From an uncultured Saprospiraceae bacterium (GTDB lineage: Bacteria; Bacteroidota; Bacteroidia; Chitinophagales; Saprospiraceae), in assembly GCA_937941095.1 (NCBI GenBank), contig CALDYJ010000127.1, positions 1 to 48,257 on the forward strand: 48,257 nucleotides of DNA, written 5' to 3'. A model generated the notes under the pieces. The model was not told the origin of the DNA, did no database searches, and worked only from the letters and a program-made list of their open reading frames with translations. The position numbers were made by a program, and so were the translations under genes. Positions 17,784 through 26,269 of this stretch are shown here, piece by piece (the stretch's first letter is position 1; every line of letters starts with the position of its first letter).

Positions 17784-18476
17784 TTGACAAAACCTATTAT
17801 TGACATCATTATTCCAGCTTATAATGAAGAGGCTTCTATCTCTTTAGTTTTGAAGGATATTCCTAAAGATTATGTGAGGGATATGGTGGTGTGCAACAAT
17901 AACAGTACAGACAATACAGCTGAAAACGCTAAAAAAGCAGGTGCAACAGTGCTTCTTGCTGAAAAGAAAGGCTATGGAAGTGCTTGCTTAAAAGGTATTG
18001 CTTACATTATGGCAAAAGAGGTTCCTCCCGACATTGTGGTGTTTCTTGACGGAGATTATTCAGACCATCCAGAACAAATAGTCGATCTTGTGAGGCCGAT
18101 TAAAGAAGAAGGAATTGACCTAGTTATAGGAAGTCGTGCTTTAGGCAATTTAGAGGAAGGAGCCATGATGCCGCAACAGATATTTGGTAACTGGTTGGCC
18201 ACTTCTTTGATAAAGCTGATTTATGGTTACGAATTTACTGATTTGGGGCCATTTAGGGCTATAAAATATAATCAGCTTTTAGCCATAGAAATGGCTGATC
18301 CTGATTTTGGCTGGACCGTTGAGATGCAAGTCAAAGCTGCCAAATTCAATTTAAAGTGCAAAGAGATACCAGTACATTACAGAAAAAGAATTGGAGTTTC
18401 TAAAGTATCTGGTACCATAAAAGGTACCATCTTAGCGGGCCATAAAATACTTTGGACCATATTTAAACTTATTTAA
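17784..18476 (+). CDS. family 2 glycosyltransferase (polyprenol-phosphate-sugar-synthase-like)
   Basis: A soluble GT-A fold enzyme of 230 residues. Its N-terminus IIIPAYNEEASI binds the nucleotide sugar, and VVFLDGDYSDHP carries the metal-binding Asp pair. IGSRALG, then DLGPFRAI, recall the dolichyl-phosphate mannosyltransferase-like branch. It lacks membrane helices. The start is TTG at 17784, and the next in-frame Met is about 30 residues in, inside the fold, so the TTG is needed. It leads a run of four close genes (gaps 53, 8 and 15 bp). It may supply a lipid-linked sugar to the GT-C enzyme two genes downstream (inference). Confidence 0.87.
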   Translation: MTKPIIDIIIPAYNEEASISLVLKDIPKDYVRDMVVCNNNSTDNTAENAKKAGATVLLAEKKGYGSACLKGIAYIMAKEVPPDIVVFLDGDYSDHPEQIVDLVRPIKEEGIDLVIGSRALGNLEEGAMMPQQIFGNWLATSLIKLIYGYEFTDLGPFRAIKYNQLLAIEMADPDFGWTVEMQVKAAKFNLKCKEIPVHYRKRIGVSKVSGTIKGTILAGHKILWTIFKLI

Positions 18477-18504
18477 TAAATAATGTTTTGCCAAACTTAG
18501 TTGT

Positions 18505-18512
18505 TAATTTTG
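18505..18512 (+). promoter_or_regulatory. possible internal promoter -7 box
   Basis: TAATTTTG fits TAnnTTTG and lies 17 bp before the second glycosyltransferase gene, with TTTG at 18487-18490 only 14 bp upstream. A weak internal promoter is possible. Confidence 0.25.
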
Positions 18513-18529
18513 GTGCAATTTAAAAAGAG

Positions 18530-20005
18530 ATGTCCTACATAATTTTAATCATTTATATTGCTGCTTTAGCTTATATCACCATATACTGCCTTAGCCAACT
18601 TCACCTCTTGTATCATTACAAAAAGAATCATTGGTATAAAAAAAATGACTTCCAAAATCTTACGACTCAAAGTGATTCGTTCCCTTTTGTCACGATACAA
18701 CTACCAATCTTTAATGAAATGTACGTTGTGGAAAGATTGATTGACAAAGTGGTGGAATTTGATTACCCAAAAGATAGGTACGAAATTCATTTATTAGATG
18801 ATTCTACAGATGAAACTTTAGAAATTAGCCAAAGAAAAGTTAATGAATATAAAGCCAAAGGTTTTAACATAGAACTACTCACTCGTGAAGATAGAAAAGG
18901 TTATAAAGCCGGAGCGCTCAAGGAAGGAATGAAAAAAGCAAAAGGTGAATTTATAGCCATCTTTGACGCTGATTTTTTACCTAAAAAAGATTTTTTAAAA
19001 GCAACCATCCCTCATTTCAAAGATGAGAAAGTAGGCATCGTACAAACACGCTGGGAGCATATCAATCAAGATTATTCAATCATCACTAAATTACAAGCGC
19101 TCCAATTGAATGTGCATTTTACAGTAGAACAATCTGGAAGAAAAGCTGGAAATTTCATGCTGCAATTTAATGGCACGGCCGGAATTTGGAGAAGAGAAAC
19201 AATCGAAGATGCGGGAGGTTGGGAAGCTGATACACTAACAGAAGATTTGGACTTAAGTTATCGTGCTCAATTAAAAGGTTGGCAAATTATTTATTTAGAA
19301 AAGTTTGGTTCACCTGCAGAATTACCTGCTGAAATGAACGGACTAAAATCACAGCAGTTTAGATGGATGAAAGGAGGCGCAGAAAATGCAAGAAAATTGC
19401 TTCCTAAAGTTTGGAAATCACAGCTCAATTTTTCTCAAAAAATTCAAGCCACTTCTCATTTAATGTCTAGTGGAGTTTTTCTTTTTGTTTTTGTGGCAGG
19501 TGTCTTTAGTGTACCCCTAATTTTTGCCATTAAGTCTCTCGGTTTTGACTCAAGGTATTTTGGAGTTTTTTTAATCTCCCTACTTTGTGTAATTTCAGTT
19601 TATTATGTAGCCAATGTACAAGCTGAATTGAAAAAAGAATCTTATGGTAAGATGCTACTAAAATTCGTTCTTCTGTTTCCTATCTTTTTATCTCTTTCGA
19701 TGGGATTATCTTTGCACAATACGGTAGCAGTAATCCAAGGATACATCGGCAAAAAATCTCCATTTATTAGAACTCCGAAATTTAACATCAAAGGTTTAGC
19801 AGATAATTTTAATAAACGAAATTACTTAGCTAGGAAATTACCTTGGACAACCATAGTAGAAGGTCTACTCGCCATTTATTTTTTAGGCGGAATTTTGGGT
19901 GGACTTTATATTGATAATACGGCCTTCTTATTATTTCATGTTTTGCTGGCTTTTGGATTTGGAACAATCTGTTTTTATTCCATTAGACATTTCAGAATGA
20001 AGTAA
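18530..20005 (+). CDS. processive-type membrane glycosyltransferase, GT2 (cellulose-synthase-like)
   Basis: A membrane GT2 enzyme of 491 residues. One N-terminal transmembrane helix precedes a cytosolic catalytic domain. The D,D,D,QxxRW set is present: LLDDSTDET, IFDADFLP, TEDLDLSYRA, and QQFRW in SQQFRWMKGG. Three or four C-terminal transmembrane helices follow, and one segment near NVQAELKKESYGK joins them. This is the architecture of cellulose synthase-like and glucomannan-synthase-like enzymes, as well as of glucosyltransferases making glycolipids. There is no PilZ domain visible, so c-di-GMP control is not indicated. It lies 53 bp after the first GT2 and 8 bp before the GT-C gene. Confidence 0.88.
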   Translation: MSYIILIIYIAALAYITIYCLSQLHLLYHYKKNHWYKKNDFQNLTTQSDSFPFVTIQLPIFNEMYVVERLIDKVVEFDYPKDRYEIHLLDDSTDETLEISQRKVNEYKAKGFNIELLTREDRKGYKAGALKEGMKKAKGEFIAIFDADFLPKKDFLKATIPHFKDEKVGIVQTRWEHINQDYSIITKLQALQLNVHFTVEQSGRKAGNFMLQFNGTAGIWRRETIEDAGGWEADTLTEDLDLSYRAQLKGWQIIYLEKFGSPAELPAEMNGLKSQQFRWMKGGAENARKLLPKVWKSQLNFSQKIQATSHLMSSGVFLFVFVAGVFSVPLIFAIKSLGFDSRYFGVFLISLLCVISVYYVANVQAELKKESYGKMLLKFVLLFPIFLSLSMGLSLHNTVAVIQGYIGKKSPFIRTPKFNIKGLADNFNKRNYLARKLPWTTIVEGLLAIYFLGGILGGLYIDNTAFLLFHVLLAFGFGTICFYSIRHFRMK

Positions 20006-20013
20006 TCAAGCTT

Positions 20014-21348
20014 ATGATTAAAAGTGATCAAAATTTATCAGCATATATTGTTGCAGCTATCTATTTGATCGGTACGATGTTTCTGGCTTTCATTCCTAAT
20101 CAGAATGATTTCGTACAAATTGCAATTTCATATTTTCCTATTTTCATTCTCTATTGCTACATTATCTTTACTCCTTTCGGAGAAAACAATTACACGCTAT
20201 TTTTCGGACTGGCTATTCTTTGTCGTTTCTTTTTGATCTTTAGTTTTCCAAACTTATCTGATGACATCTATCGATTCATCTGGGATGGAAATTTAATTGA
20301 AAACGGGCTTAATCCGTTTGAAATTCTACCAAGTGATGCCTTAGATGAAGGGTATAAAGGGATTGATCCAAAATTATATAAGGAGTTAAATTCACAAGAA
20401 TATTATACCATCTACCCACCAGTCTGTCAAGGCATCTTTGGATTGAGTGCATTGCTAAGTGAAGGCATACATCTTCCTGCTATCATCATGAAGTGCTTTA
20501 TGTTTCTTTTTGAAATAGGAAGCCTTGTCTATATATCTAAGTGCTTAGCAAAACTATCAATGCCCAAAAGCAATGTCTTGATTTATGCATTGAATCCTTT
20601 GATCATACTTGAAATTATGGGGAACTTACACTTTGAAGGTGCAATGATATTTTTCTTAGTCCTATGTTTCTTTTTACTCTTATCTAATAAGATTTATGCA
20701 GCAGCTTTGGCCATGGCACTTTCTGTTTGCTCCAAATTATTACCCTTAATGTTTTTACCTGCTTTGCTAAAAAAGATAGGCTTTAAAAAAAGCATTTTGT
20801 TTTATGCGTTGACCTTCTTCTTTATTTTGCTCTTATTTCTTCCTTTATTGAGTGAACAGTTTTTTAGCAACTTTGCTAACAGTGTCGATCTCTATTTTAG
20901 AAAATTTGAGTTTAATGCGAGTATTTATTACCTATTAAGGTACTTAGGGCAATTGTTAGTTGGTTATAATTTAATAGCCTTATTTGGTCCAATGTTAGGC
21001 ATTATATCCTTGACAATAATTATCATATTAGCTTTTACTTTAGGTAAGAATAATTTTGGTAAATGGCCTCTAGTAATGCTTTTTAGCATTTCTACTTATC
21101 TACTTTTAACAACCACCGTTCATCCATGGTATTTGAGCTTACCATTAGCAACTTGTCTTTTTACAAAGTACAGATTCCCTGTTATTTGGTCAGGCTTAAT
21201 CATGCTTACTTATATAAATTATAGTACTGTTATCTACGTAGAAAACCTATGGATAGTCAGTTTTGAATACCAAATATTGTTCGCCTATATCATTTATGAA
21301 TTAGTCATAAAAAAAAGGAATAGTGAAACAAGAAATTCACTACCTTAG
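20014..21348 (+). CDS. polytopic GT-C mannosyltransferase-like membrane protein
   Basis: A hydrophobic protein of 444 residues with about ten to twelve transmembrane segments. The periplasmic loop LSDDIYRFIWDGNLIENGLNPF (about residue 80-100) holds the acidic pair plus an aromatic-rich motif. This is characteristic of GT-C enzymes that use polyprenol-phosphate sugars, including GT87/MptA-like mannosyltransferases. Further loops such as YTIYPPVCQG (about 130) and TVHPWYLSLP (about 370) match the same group. It starts 8 bp after the processive-type GT2. Together the three suggest assembly of a surface glycan or glycolipid, though the sugar and acceptor cannot be told. Confidence 0.8.
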   Translation: MIKSDQNLSAYIVAAIYLIGTMFLAFIPNQNDFVQIAISYFPIFILYCYIIFTPFGENNYTLFFGLAILCRFFLIFSFPNLSDDIYRFIWDGNLIENGLNPFEILPSDALDEGYKGIDPKLYKELNSQEYYTIYPPVCQGIFGLSALLSEGIHLPAIIMKCFMFLFEIGSLVYISKCLAKLSMPKSNVLIYALNPLIILEIMGNLHFEGAMIFFLVLCFFLLLSNKIYAAALAMALSVCSKLLPLMFLPALLKKIGFKKSILFYALTFFFILLLFLPLLSEQFFSNFANSVDLYFRKFEFNASIYYLLRYLGQLLVGYNLIALFGPMLGIISLTIIIILAFTLGKNNFGKWPLVMLFSISTYLLLTTTVHPWYLSLPLATCLFTKYRFPVIWSGLIMLTYINYSTVIYVENLWIVSFEYQILFAYIIYELVIKKRNSETRNSLP

Positions 21349-21363
21349 GAAAAAACATAGCTT

Positions 21364-22800
21364 ATGAATCAGATGGTACTCTTACCAGACATCGAACAAC
21401 AAAAAGAAGCTATTCATAAGACTTTTACAAACCAAAAACAACATCAAGCGATTGTTGGAAAAACAAACGCTAGAGAAAGGATTAAGAAACTGCAAGCGCT
21501 CCACGATGCTATTTTAAAATACAAAATAGACATTAGAAAAGCGATGTATGAAGACTTTAGAAAACCTGGACCAGAAGTTGATTTAACGGAGATCTTGCCT
21601 GTTACCAATGAGTTAAAACATGCTAAAAGAAATTTGAGGTATTGGATGCGTGACAAAAAAGTTTCGACACCGCTCGCACTCCTTGGCTCAAGTTCATACA
21701 TTAAATACCAACCCAAAGGGGTCGTCTTAATTATTTCACCTTGGAATTATCCATTCAATTTAACTTTCTATCCATTGGTATCAGCTGTAGCCGCTGGAAA
21801 TTGTGTTATTATAAAACCTTCTGAGCATACCCCATACTCTTCGAAAGTAATGATGAAAATTGTGTCTGAAGTATTTAGTGAAAATGAAGTATCCATTTTT
21901 GAAGGCGGCATTCCTACTTCTTCGGCTTTATTACAATTACCTTTTAACCACGTCTTCTTTACAGGATCTCCAGAAGTAGGTAAAGTAGTGATGCGTGCTG
22001 CTGCAAAAAATTTAGGTTCTGTCACTTTAGAATTAGGAGGAAAATCACCAACCATCATTGATGAGACAGCAGATTTAAACTTGGCAGCACAACGATTAAG
22101 CTGGGGAAAATTCTCTAACAGTGGACAAGTGTGTATTGCTCCAGATTATGTCTTTGTTCATAAATCTAAGAAAGAAGAATTCATCAAATTATTAAAGAAA
22201 AAAATTAAGCAGTTTTATTCAGAAGCACCTCAGAGTTCGAAAGACTATGCACACATCATAAATGAAAAGCATTTTAATAGAACTGTTCATCTAATTGATG
22301 ACGCCATCGAAATGGGTGCTAAATTAGAAATTGGCGGTAACTTCGACATCAAGACAAACTTCATCCACCCTACTGTGTTGAGTGATGTAAATTTGGATTC
22401 GAAAATCATGAAATTTGAAATTTTCGCACCTGTCTTACCTATAATTACTTACTCAACTATTGAGGAAGTAATTGATTACATCAACACTAAAGAGAAGGCT
22501 TTAGCCCTTTATGTCTTCAGTAAAAATAAAAAGAGGATTAATAAAATAATTAACAGCACTAGAGCAGGCACTACTTGCGTAAACCATAATCTTATTCACT
22601 TCTTTAATTTAAATCTTCCTTTTGGAGGTGATAACCACAGTGGGATTGGTCGCTCACATGGATTTTTTGGCTTTGAATCTTTTTCACATAGTCGAGCGAT
22701 ATTAAAACAATGGTCTCCAATAAGTGCTATTGAATTCTTATTGCCGCCTTATAATGATTTGAAACAAAAAATAATTGACTTAACAATAAAGTGGTTGTAA
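21364..22800 (+). CDS. aldehyde dehydrogenase (class 3-like)
   Basis: An NAD(P)-dependent aldehyde dehydrogenase of 478 residues. Catalytic C257 lies in SNSGQVCIAPDY and the general base E223 in VTLELGGKSP. The N-terminal PKGVVLIISPWNYPFNLT is the ALDH3 form of the cofactor-binding segment. The short N-terminus and hydrophobic C-terminus (WSPISAIEFLLPPYNDLKQKI) are those of fatty-aldehyde or ALDH3-type enzymes that oxidise medium- or long-chain aldehydes. It begins 15 bp after the GT-C gene and is probably on the same transcript, though a functional link to glycan synthesis is not evident. It ends convergent with iscA. Confidence 0.9.
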   Translation: MNQMVLLPDIEQQKEAIHKTFTNQKQHQAIVGKTNARERIKKLQALHDAILKYKIDIRKAMYEDFRKPGPEVDLTEILPVTNELKHAKRNLRYWMRDKKVSTPLALLGSSSYIKYQPKGVVLIISPWNYPFNLTFYPLVSAVAAGNCVIIKPSEHTPYSSKVMMKIVSEVFSENEVSIFEGGIPTSSALLQLPFNHVFFTGSPEVGKVVMRAAAKNLGSVTLELGGKSPTIIDETADLNLAAQRLSWGKFSNSGQVCIAPDYVFVHKSKKEEFIKLLKKKIKQFYSEAPQSSKDYAHIINEKHFNRTVHLIDDAIEMGAKLEIGGNFDIKTNFIHPTVLSDVNLDSKIMKFEIFAPVLPIITYSTIEEVIDYINTKEKALALYVFSKNKKRINKIINSTRAGTTCVNHNLIHFFNLNLPFGGDNHSGIGRSHGFFGFESFSHSRAILKQWSPISAIEFLLPPYNDLKQKIIDLTIKWL

Positions 22801-22829
22801 GAGATGGATAGGTTTTTACTTTGAAAGAA

Positions 22830-23156
22830 TTAAACGGCGAAGCTTTCGCCACAACCACATTCACGGCTTGCGTTCGGATTGTTAAAATAGAAGCCTTTTC
22901 CATTTAAGCCTCCAGAAAATTCTAGGGTAGTATTGCATAGATAAAGAAAACTTTTTAGGTCGCAGACAACCTTCATTCCATTGTCTTCAAAGACTTGGTC
23001 ATTTTCTTGAGACTCATTATCAAAGTCAAGTTTATAAGAAAGACCGGAGCAACCACCAGAAGTTACAGACACTCTGATGAAGTAATCTTCATTTAATTCC
23101 TGTTCTTTTAGGATGTTTAAAATTCTATCTTTTGCACTGTCTGCTACAAAAAGCAT
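22830..23156 (-). CDS. iscA: A-type iron-sulfur carrier (IscA/ErpA/SufA family)
   Basis: A small A-type Fe-S carrier of 108 residues. The three cysteine ligands are C36 (TSGGCSGLSY), C100 and C102 (ECGCGESF). It accepts or delivers clusters during Fe-S protein maturation. Its upstream neighbour on the same strand is iscU, with 84 bp between them, and this spacer holds a strong stem-loop. The name iscA is chosen from context. ErpA or SufA cannot be excluded by sequence. Confidence 0.9.
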   Translation of the reverse strand: MLFVADSAKDRILNILKEQELNEDYFIRVSVTSGGCSGLSYKLDFDNESQENDQVFEDNGMKVVCDLKSFLYLCNTTLEFSGGLNGKGFYFNNPNASRECGCGESFAV

Positions 23157-23183
23157 TTATACTATTTTAAATTAGACTTATAA

Positions 23184-23222
23184 AAATGCTCATTCGAAAT
23201 CAAATTAATCGAATGAGCATTT
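23184..23222 (-). terminator. terminator-like stem-loop between iscU and iscA
   Basis: A perfect 14-bp stem, AAATGCTCATTCGA (23184-23197) with TCGAATGAGCATTT (23209-23222), encloses an 11-nt loop. On the minus strand it is followed by a run of five T. It could end or attenuate the iscS-iscU transcript, leaving little room (27 bp) for an iscA promoter, so partial read-through or processing is likely. Confidence 0.6.
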
Positions 23223-23240
23223 ATTTATTTAGGAGGAAAT

Positions 23241-23654
23241 TTAATGTTCTTCCATTTTAACTGTTACCTCAAGATTATTTTTTTCTTGATAATCTTTGAT
23301 AGCAGATTTAATTGCATCTTCAGCTAATACTGAACAATGTATTTTCACAGGAGGTAGCGCTAATTCTTCAACGATTTCCATGTTGTCAATAGCTAAAGCC
23401 TGATCAACCGTTTTTCCTTTCAACCATTCGGTGGCTAGTGAGGAAGAAGCGATCGCAGAGCCACAACCAAAAGTTTTGAACTTAGCGTCCTTAATCATAT
23501 TAGTTTGAGGATCAACTTCAATTTGAAGTCTCATCACATCCCCACATTCTGGAGCTCCTACTAGACCAGTACCCACATTTTGGTCTTCTTTATTTAATGT
23601 CCCAACGTTTTTTGGGTTTTTAAAGTGGTCTAAAACTTTCTTTGAATATGCCAT
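23241..23654 (-). CDS. iscU: iron-sulfur cluster assembly scaffold IscU
   Basis: The scaffold on which Fe-S clusters are built, 137 residues. The conserved ligands are C37 and D39 (APECGDV), C64 (TFGCGSA) and C107. The LPPVKIHCSVL motif that binds the HscA-type chaperone is intact at about 101-110. The N-terminal AYSKKVLDHFKNPKNVGTL is typical. It follows iscS by 67 bp, with iscA next. No hscB, hscA, fdx or iscR gene lies nearby, so those partners must be elsewhere or absent. Confidence 0.96.
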   Translation of the reverse strand: MAYSKKVLDHFKNPKNVGTLNKEDQNVGTGLVGAPECGDVMRLQIEVDPQTNMIKDAKFKTFGCGSAIASSSLATEWLKGKTVDQALAIDNMEIVEELALPPVKIHCSVLAEDAIKSAIKDYQEKNNLEVTVKMEEH

Positions 23655-23721
23655 TTTATTTTGCTTTTCGAAAATCTATTTAATTGATGTTTATATAAGT
23701 TAGTTCAATTGTTTAACAAAA

Positions 23722-24945
23722 TCAATGGGAAGCCCATTCTATTGCATCAATATCGACACCTTCTTTATACATTTCCCAAATTGGGCTTAAATTTCTCATA
23801 TGAGTCACACCTTCCACCAGTGCGTCAACAGTCAAATCAATGTCTTCTTCATTATTAAACCTTCCTAAACTGAACCTTATGGATGAATGAGCTAAATCAT
23901 CTCCAAGTCCCAGTGCCACAAGTACATACGATGGTTCTAAAGATGCGGATGTACAAGCTGAACCTGAGGAAACTGCTAAGTTTTGATTAAAGGTCATCAT
24001 CAAACCTTCTCCTTCTACATGTTTGAAAGAAAGATTTGTTACATGAGGCATTCTATGTTCTGAACTACCGTTGATGTAAACTTCTTCGAGTCTAGCTTTC
24101 AACTGAGTTTCCAATTTATCTCTTAATGCTGATAATCTAGCAGCATCTTCTGCCATTTCTGCTTTTGCTATTTCTGCAGCTTTACCCATACCAACTATTC
24201 CTGGAACGTTCAAGGTTCCTGATCTCATTCCTCTTTCGTGTCCACCACCATCCATTTGGGCAGTTACTTTTACTCTTGGATTTTTTCTATTTACAAACAA
24301 AACACCTACCCCTTTTGGCCCATACATTTTATGACCAGTGAATGCCATTAAATGAACGCCTACTTTTTTAGGATCAACAGGAATCTTTCCGACTGCTTGA
24401 GTGGCATCGCTCATTAATAAGACTCCATGCTTTTCGCAAATGGCTCCAATCTCTTCCATTGGTTGAATAGTGCCCGTTTCATTATTGGCCCACATGATGG
24501 AAACCAAAATGGTTTTATCGGTGATTGCATTTTCTAAATCTGCAAGCTTTATTCTTCCAGTATCGTCTACGTCGAGGTAAGTTACCTCTCCTCCCATTTT
24601 TTCCACTTTTGCACAAGCATCGAGTACAGCTTTATGCTCAGTCTTAGCAGTGATGATGTGATTGCCTTTTCTAGCATACATTTCAAATACTCCTTTTATA
24701 GCAAGGTTATCTGATTCGGTAGCCCCAGAAGTGAAAATGATCTCTTTGGAATCAACGCTGATTAAATCTGCTATCTGTTGCCTAGCTTTATCGACTGCGT
24801 CTTCAGCAGTCCAACCAAAAGGATGGTTTCTACTGGCTGCATTACCAGGATTCTGGTAAAAAAAAGGTAACATCGCTTCTACGACCCTAGGATCAGTAGG
24901 AGTAGTGGCATTGTTATCTAAGTATATCATACGAGGTTCAGACAT
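23722..24945 (-). CDS. iscS: cysteine desulfurase IscS
   Basis: A PLP enzyme that takes sulfur from cysteine and passes it to IscU. At 407 residues it has the usual length. Conserved sites include the N-terminal [10 protein letters not shown]104 in TEHKAVLD, the PLP-binding lysine K206 in [10 protein letters not shown], and the mobile catalytic C331 in SSGSACTS. These correspond to H104, K206 and C328 of E. coli IscS, so it belongs to the IscS rather than the SufS group. It leads iscS-iscU-iscA. A -7 box candidate lies at 24990-24997 on the minus strand. Confidence 0.97.
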   Translation of the reverse strand: MSEPRMIYLDNNATTPTDPRVVEAMLPFFYQNPGNAASRNHPFGWTAEDAVDKARQQIADLISVDSKEIIFTSGATESDNLAIKGVFEMYARKGNHIITAKTEHKAVLDACAKVEKMGGEVTYLDVDDTGRIKLADLENAITDKTILVSIMWANNETGTIQPMEEIGAICEKHGVLLMSDATQAVGKIPVDPKKVGVHLMAFTGHKMYGPKGVGVLFVNRKNPRVKVTAQMDGGGHERGMRSGTLNVPGIVGMGKAAEIAKAEMAEDAARLSALRDKLETQLKARLEEVYINGSSEHRMPHVTNLSFKHVEGEGLMMTFNQNLAVSSGSACTSASLEPSYVLVALGLGDDLAHSSIRFSLGRFNNEEDIDLTVDALVEGVTHMRNLSPIWEMYKEGVDIDAIEWASH

Positions 24946-24989
24946 GTAAATTTATTTAGATTTAGTCTAATTAAGGTTTGATTTAATTA

Positions 24990-24997
24990 CAAATATA
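24990..24997 (-). promoter_or_regulatory. candidate -7 box of the isc operon
   Basis: On the minus strand the bases read TATATTTG, a fit to TAnnTTTG, 45 bp before the iscS ATG. No -33 element at the standard distance is obvious. Confidence 0.4.
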
Positions 24998-25061
24998 ACC
25001 AATATAAGCCAAAAAAGTTCTGAATAATTAGTCCTTAAGTGGCTAGTAAGTCAATTAAAAT

Positions 25062-25069
25062 TAACTTTG
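25062..25069 (+). promoter_or_regulatory. candidate -7 box of the mutase small-subunit gene
   Basis: TAACTTTG fits TAnnTTTG and lies 38 bp before the ATG. The -33 region has no TTTG. Confidence 0.35.
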
Positions 25070-25107
25070 TGCAAAAACCTACTTTTCCCTTTTAAAATCA
25101 GCGATTT

Positions 25108-26217
25108 ATGGAATTAAAGAATGAATTTAAGCCGGTTTCCAAACAAGATTGGGAAGCAAAATTGAAGGCTGAATTGAAAACAAAAAGCCTTGAGGACATA
25201 AGTTGGGAAATAAGCCCTGATTTAAGGATGGATCCTGTTCAATTCAAAGAAGATTTAGTCAAAATACAGCTTCCTTTTTCATCAAATGATTCAAACGATT
25301 GGTTAATTTCTGCTGATTTTAAGGCTAAGTCTTTGATAAAAAGCAATAAGCCTTTAATCAAATCTCTTCTCTTAGGGCTTCAGGCTCCAACTATTACTTT
25401 TCTTAAGACACCTAAGCAAGCTGAATGGAAAAACATCTTTATGGATGTACATCTAAATTTTATAGAGAGCCATTTTGTGCTTGGGAAGGAAGTCAAAGTA
25501 AACACCTTCATTAAGTCATTTCACAAATTTTTAATCAAAGTAGGTGCCAATCCAAAAAAGATAAAAGGGAGTATTGATTGCATGCAAGAACCTAAAAACT
25601 ATAATCCTGCCCTTGATATGGTTTGCGAATTATTACCGAAATTTAAGCTGATTGGAATAAGTTTAGAGCACAAAAAAGATGAAATAAATAATTTAGCCAT
25701 TGCACTCAGCAAACTAGAAGAAATAATATATAAGGCTAAGACAATTGGCATAAGCCCATCTAAAGTTAGAAAAGTACTTTTTTTCAAAAGTGAACTCAGC
25801 GATAATTTCTTTATGAATACAGCTAAAATTAGAGCCATAAAAATATTAGCCCAGAATGTATTTGAAGCTTATGGCATCAGGAGTGAATACGACTACCCAG
25901 TCTATGCTAGCACTTCCAAAAAATCATATGGAGACGATCAACATCAAAACATGATAAGATCAAGCATCCAAGCCATCGCTGGTATAAATGGGGGAATAAA
26001 AAGACTCAATATCTCATCTACCAAAAAAGGCGCGCATTCAAAATTTACGGCGAGAGTGGCTAGAAATTTAAGTCATCTTTTAAAAATGGAAAGTCAAATG
26101 CATTTGGTCAATGACCCAGTTGCTGGATCTTATTTTATGGACAACCTTTGTAATGAAGTCATAGAAGCAGCTTGGCAAAAGTTTATTGAAAAAACAGAAA
26201 AGGGTTCTAAAACCTAA
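25108..26217 (+). CDS. methylmalonyl-CoA mutase small-subunit-like protein
   Basis: A 369-residue protein of the methylmalonyl-CoA mutase family, non-catalytic beta-subunit type. The N-terminus (FKPVSKQDWEAKLKAELK...LEDISWE) and the C-terminal VNDPVAGSYFMDNL are characteristic of this family. The latter corresponds to the conserved NDPxxGSYY segment of the TIM-barrel domain. The C-terminal cobalamin-binding flavodoxin-like domain is absent, and the protein is shorter than mutase small subunits I know of (roughly 450-630 residues). The large, B12-binding subunit is not in this window. Its nearest functional partner is meaB, about 1.8 kb downstream on the same strand. A 3' stem-loop overlaps its end. 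The symbol mutA would be plausible but is withheld given its short length. Confidence 0.75.
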   Translation: MELKNEFKPVSKQDWEAKLKAELKTKSLEDISWEISPDLRMDPVQFKEDLVKIQLPFSSNDSNDWLISADFKAKSLIKSNKPLIKSLLLGLQAPTITFLKTPKQAEWKNIFMDVHLNFIESHFVLGKEVKVNTFIKSFHKFLIKVGANPKKIKGSIDCMQEPKNYNPALDMVCELLPKFKLIGISLEHKKDEINNLAIALSKLEEIIYKAKTIGISPSKVRKVLFFKSELSDNFFMNTAKIRAIKILAQNVFEAYGIRSEYDYPVYASTSKKSYGDDQHQNMIRSSIQAIAGINGGIKRLNISSTKKGAHSKFTARVARNLSHLLKMESQMHLVNDPVAGSYFMDNLCNEVIEAAWQKFIEKTEKGSKT

Positions 26218-26230
26218 GTTTTAAAACCCT
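26201..26230. terminator. bidirectional terminator overlapping a stop codon
   Basis: AGGGTTCTAAAAC and GTTTTAAAACCCT pair at 12 of 13 positions around loop CTAA. The TAA stop of the mutase-like gene (26215-26217) lies in the loop. The minus-strand side runs into a T-rich tract, so it may serve mainly the opposing lipoprotein gene, which ends at 26270. Confidence 0.55.
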
Positions 26231-26269
26231 CTTCGAAAGCAGTATATTGCTTTTGTTTATTTTTTGATC

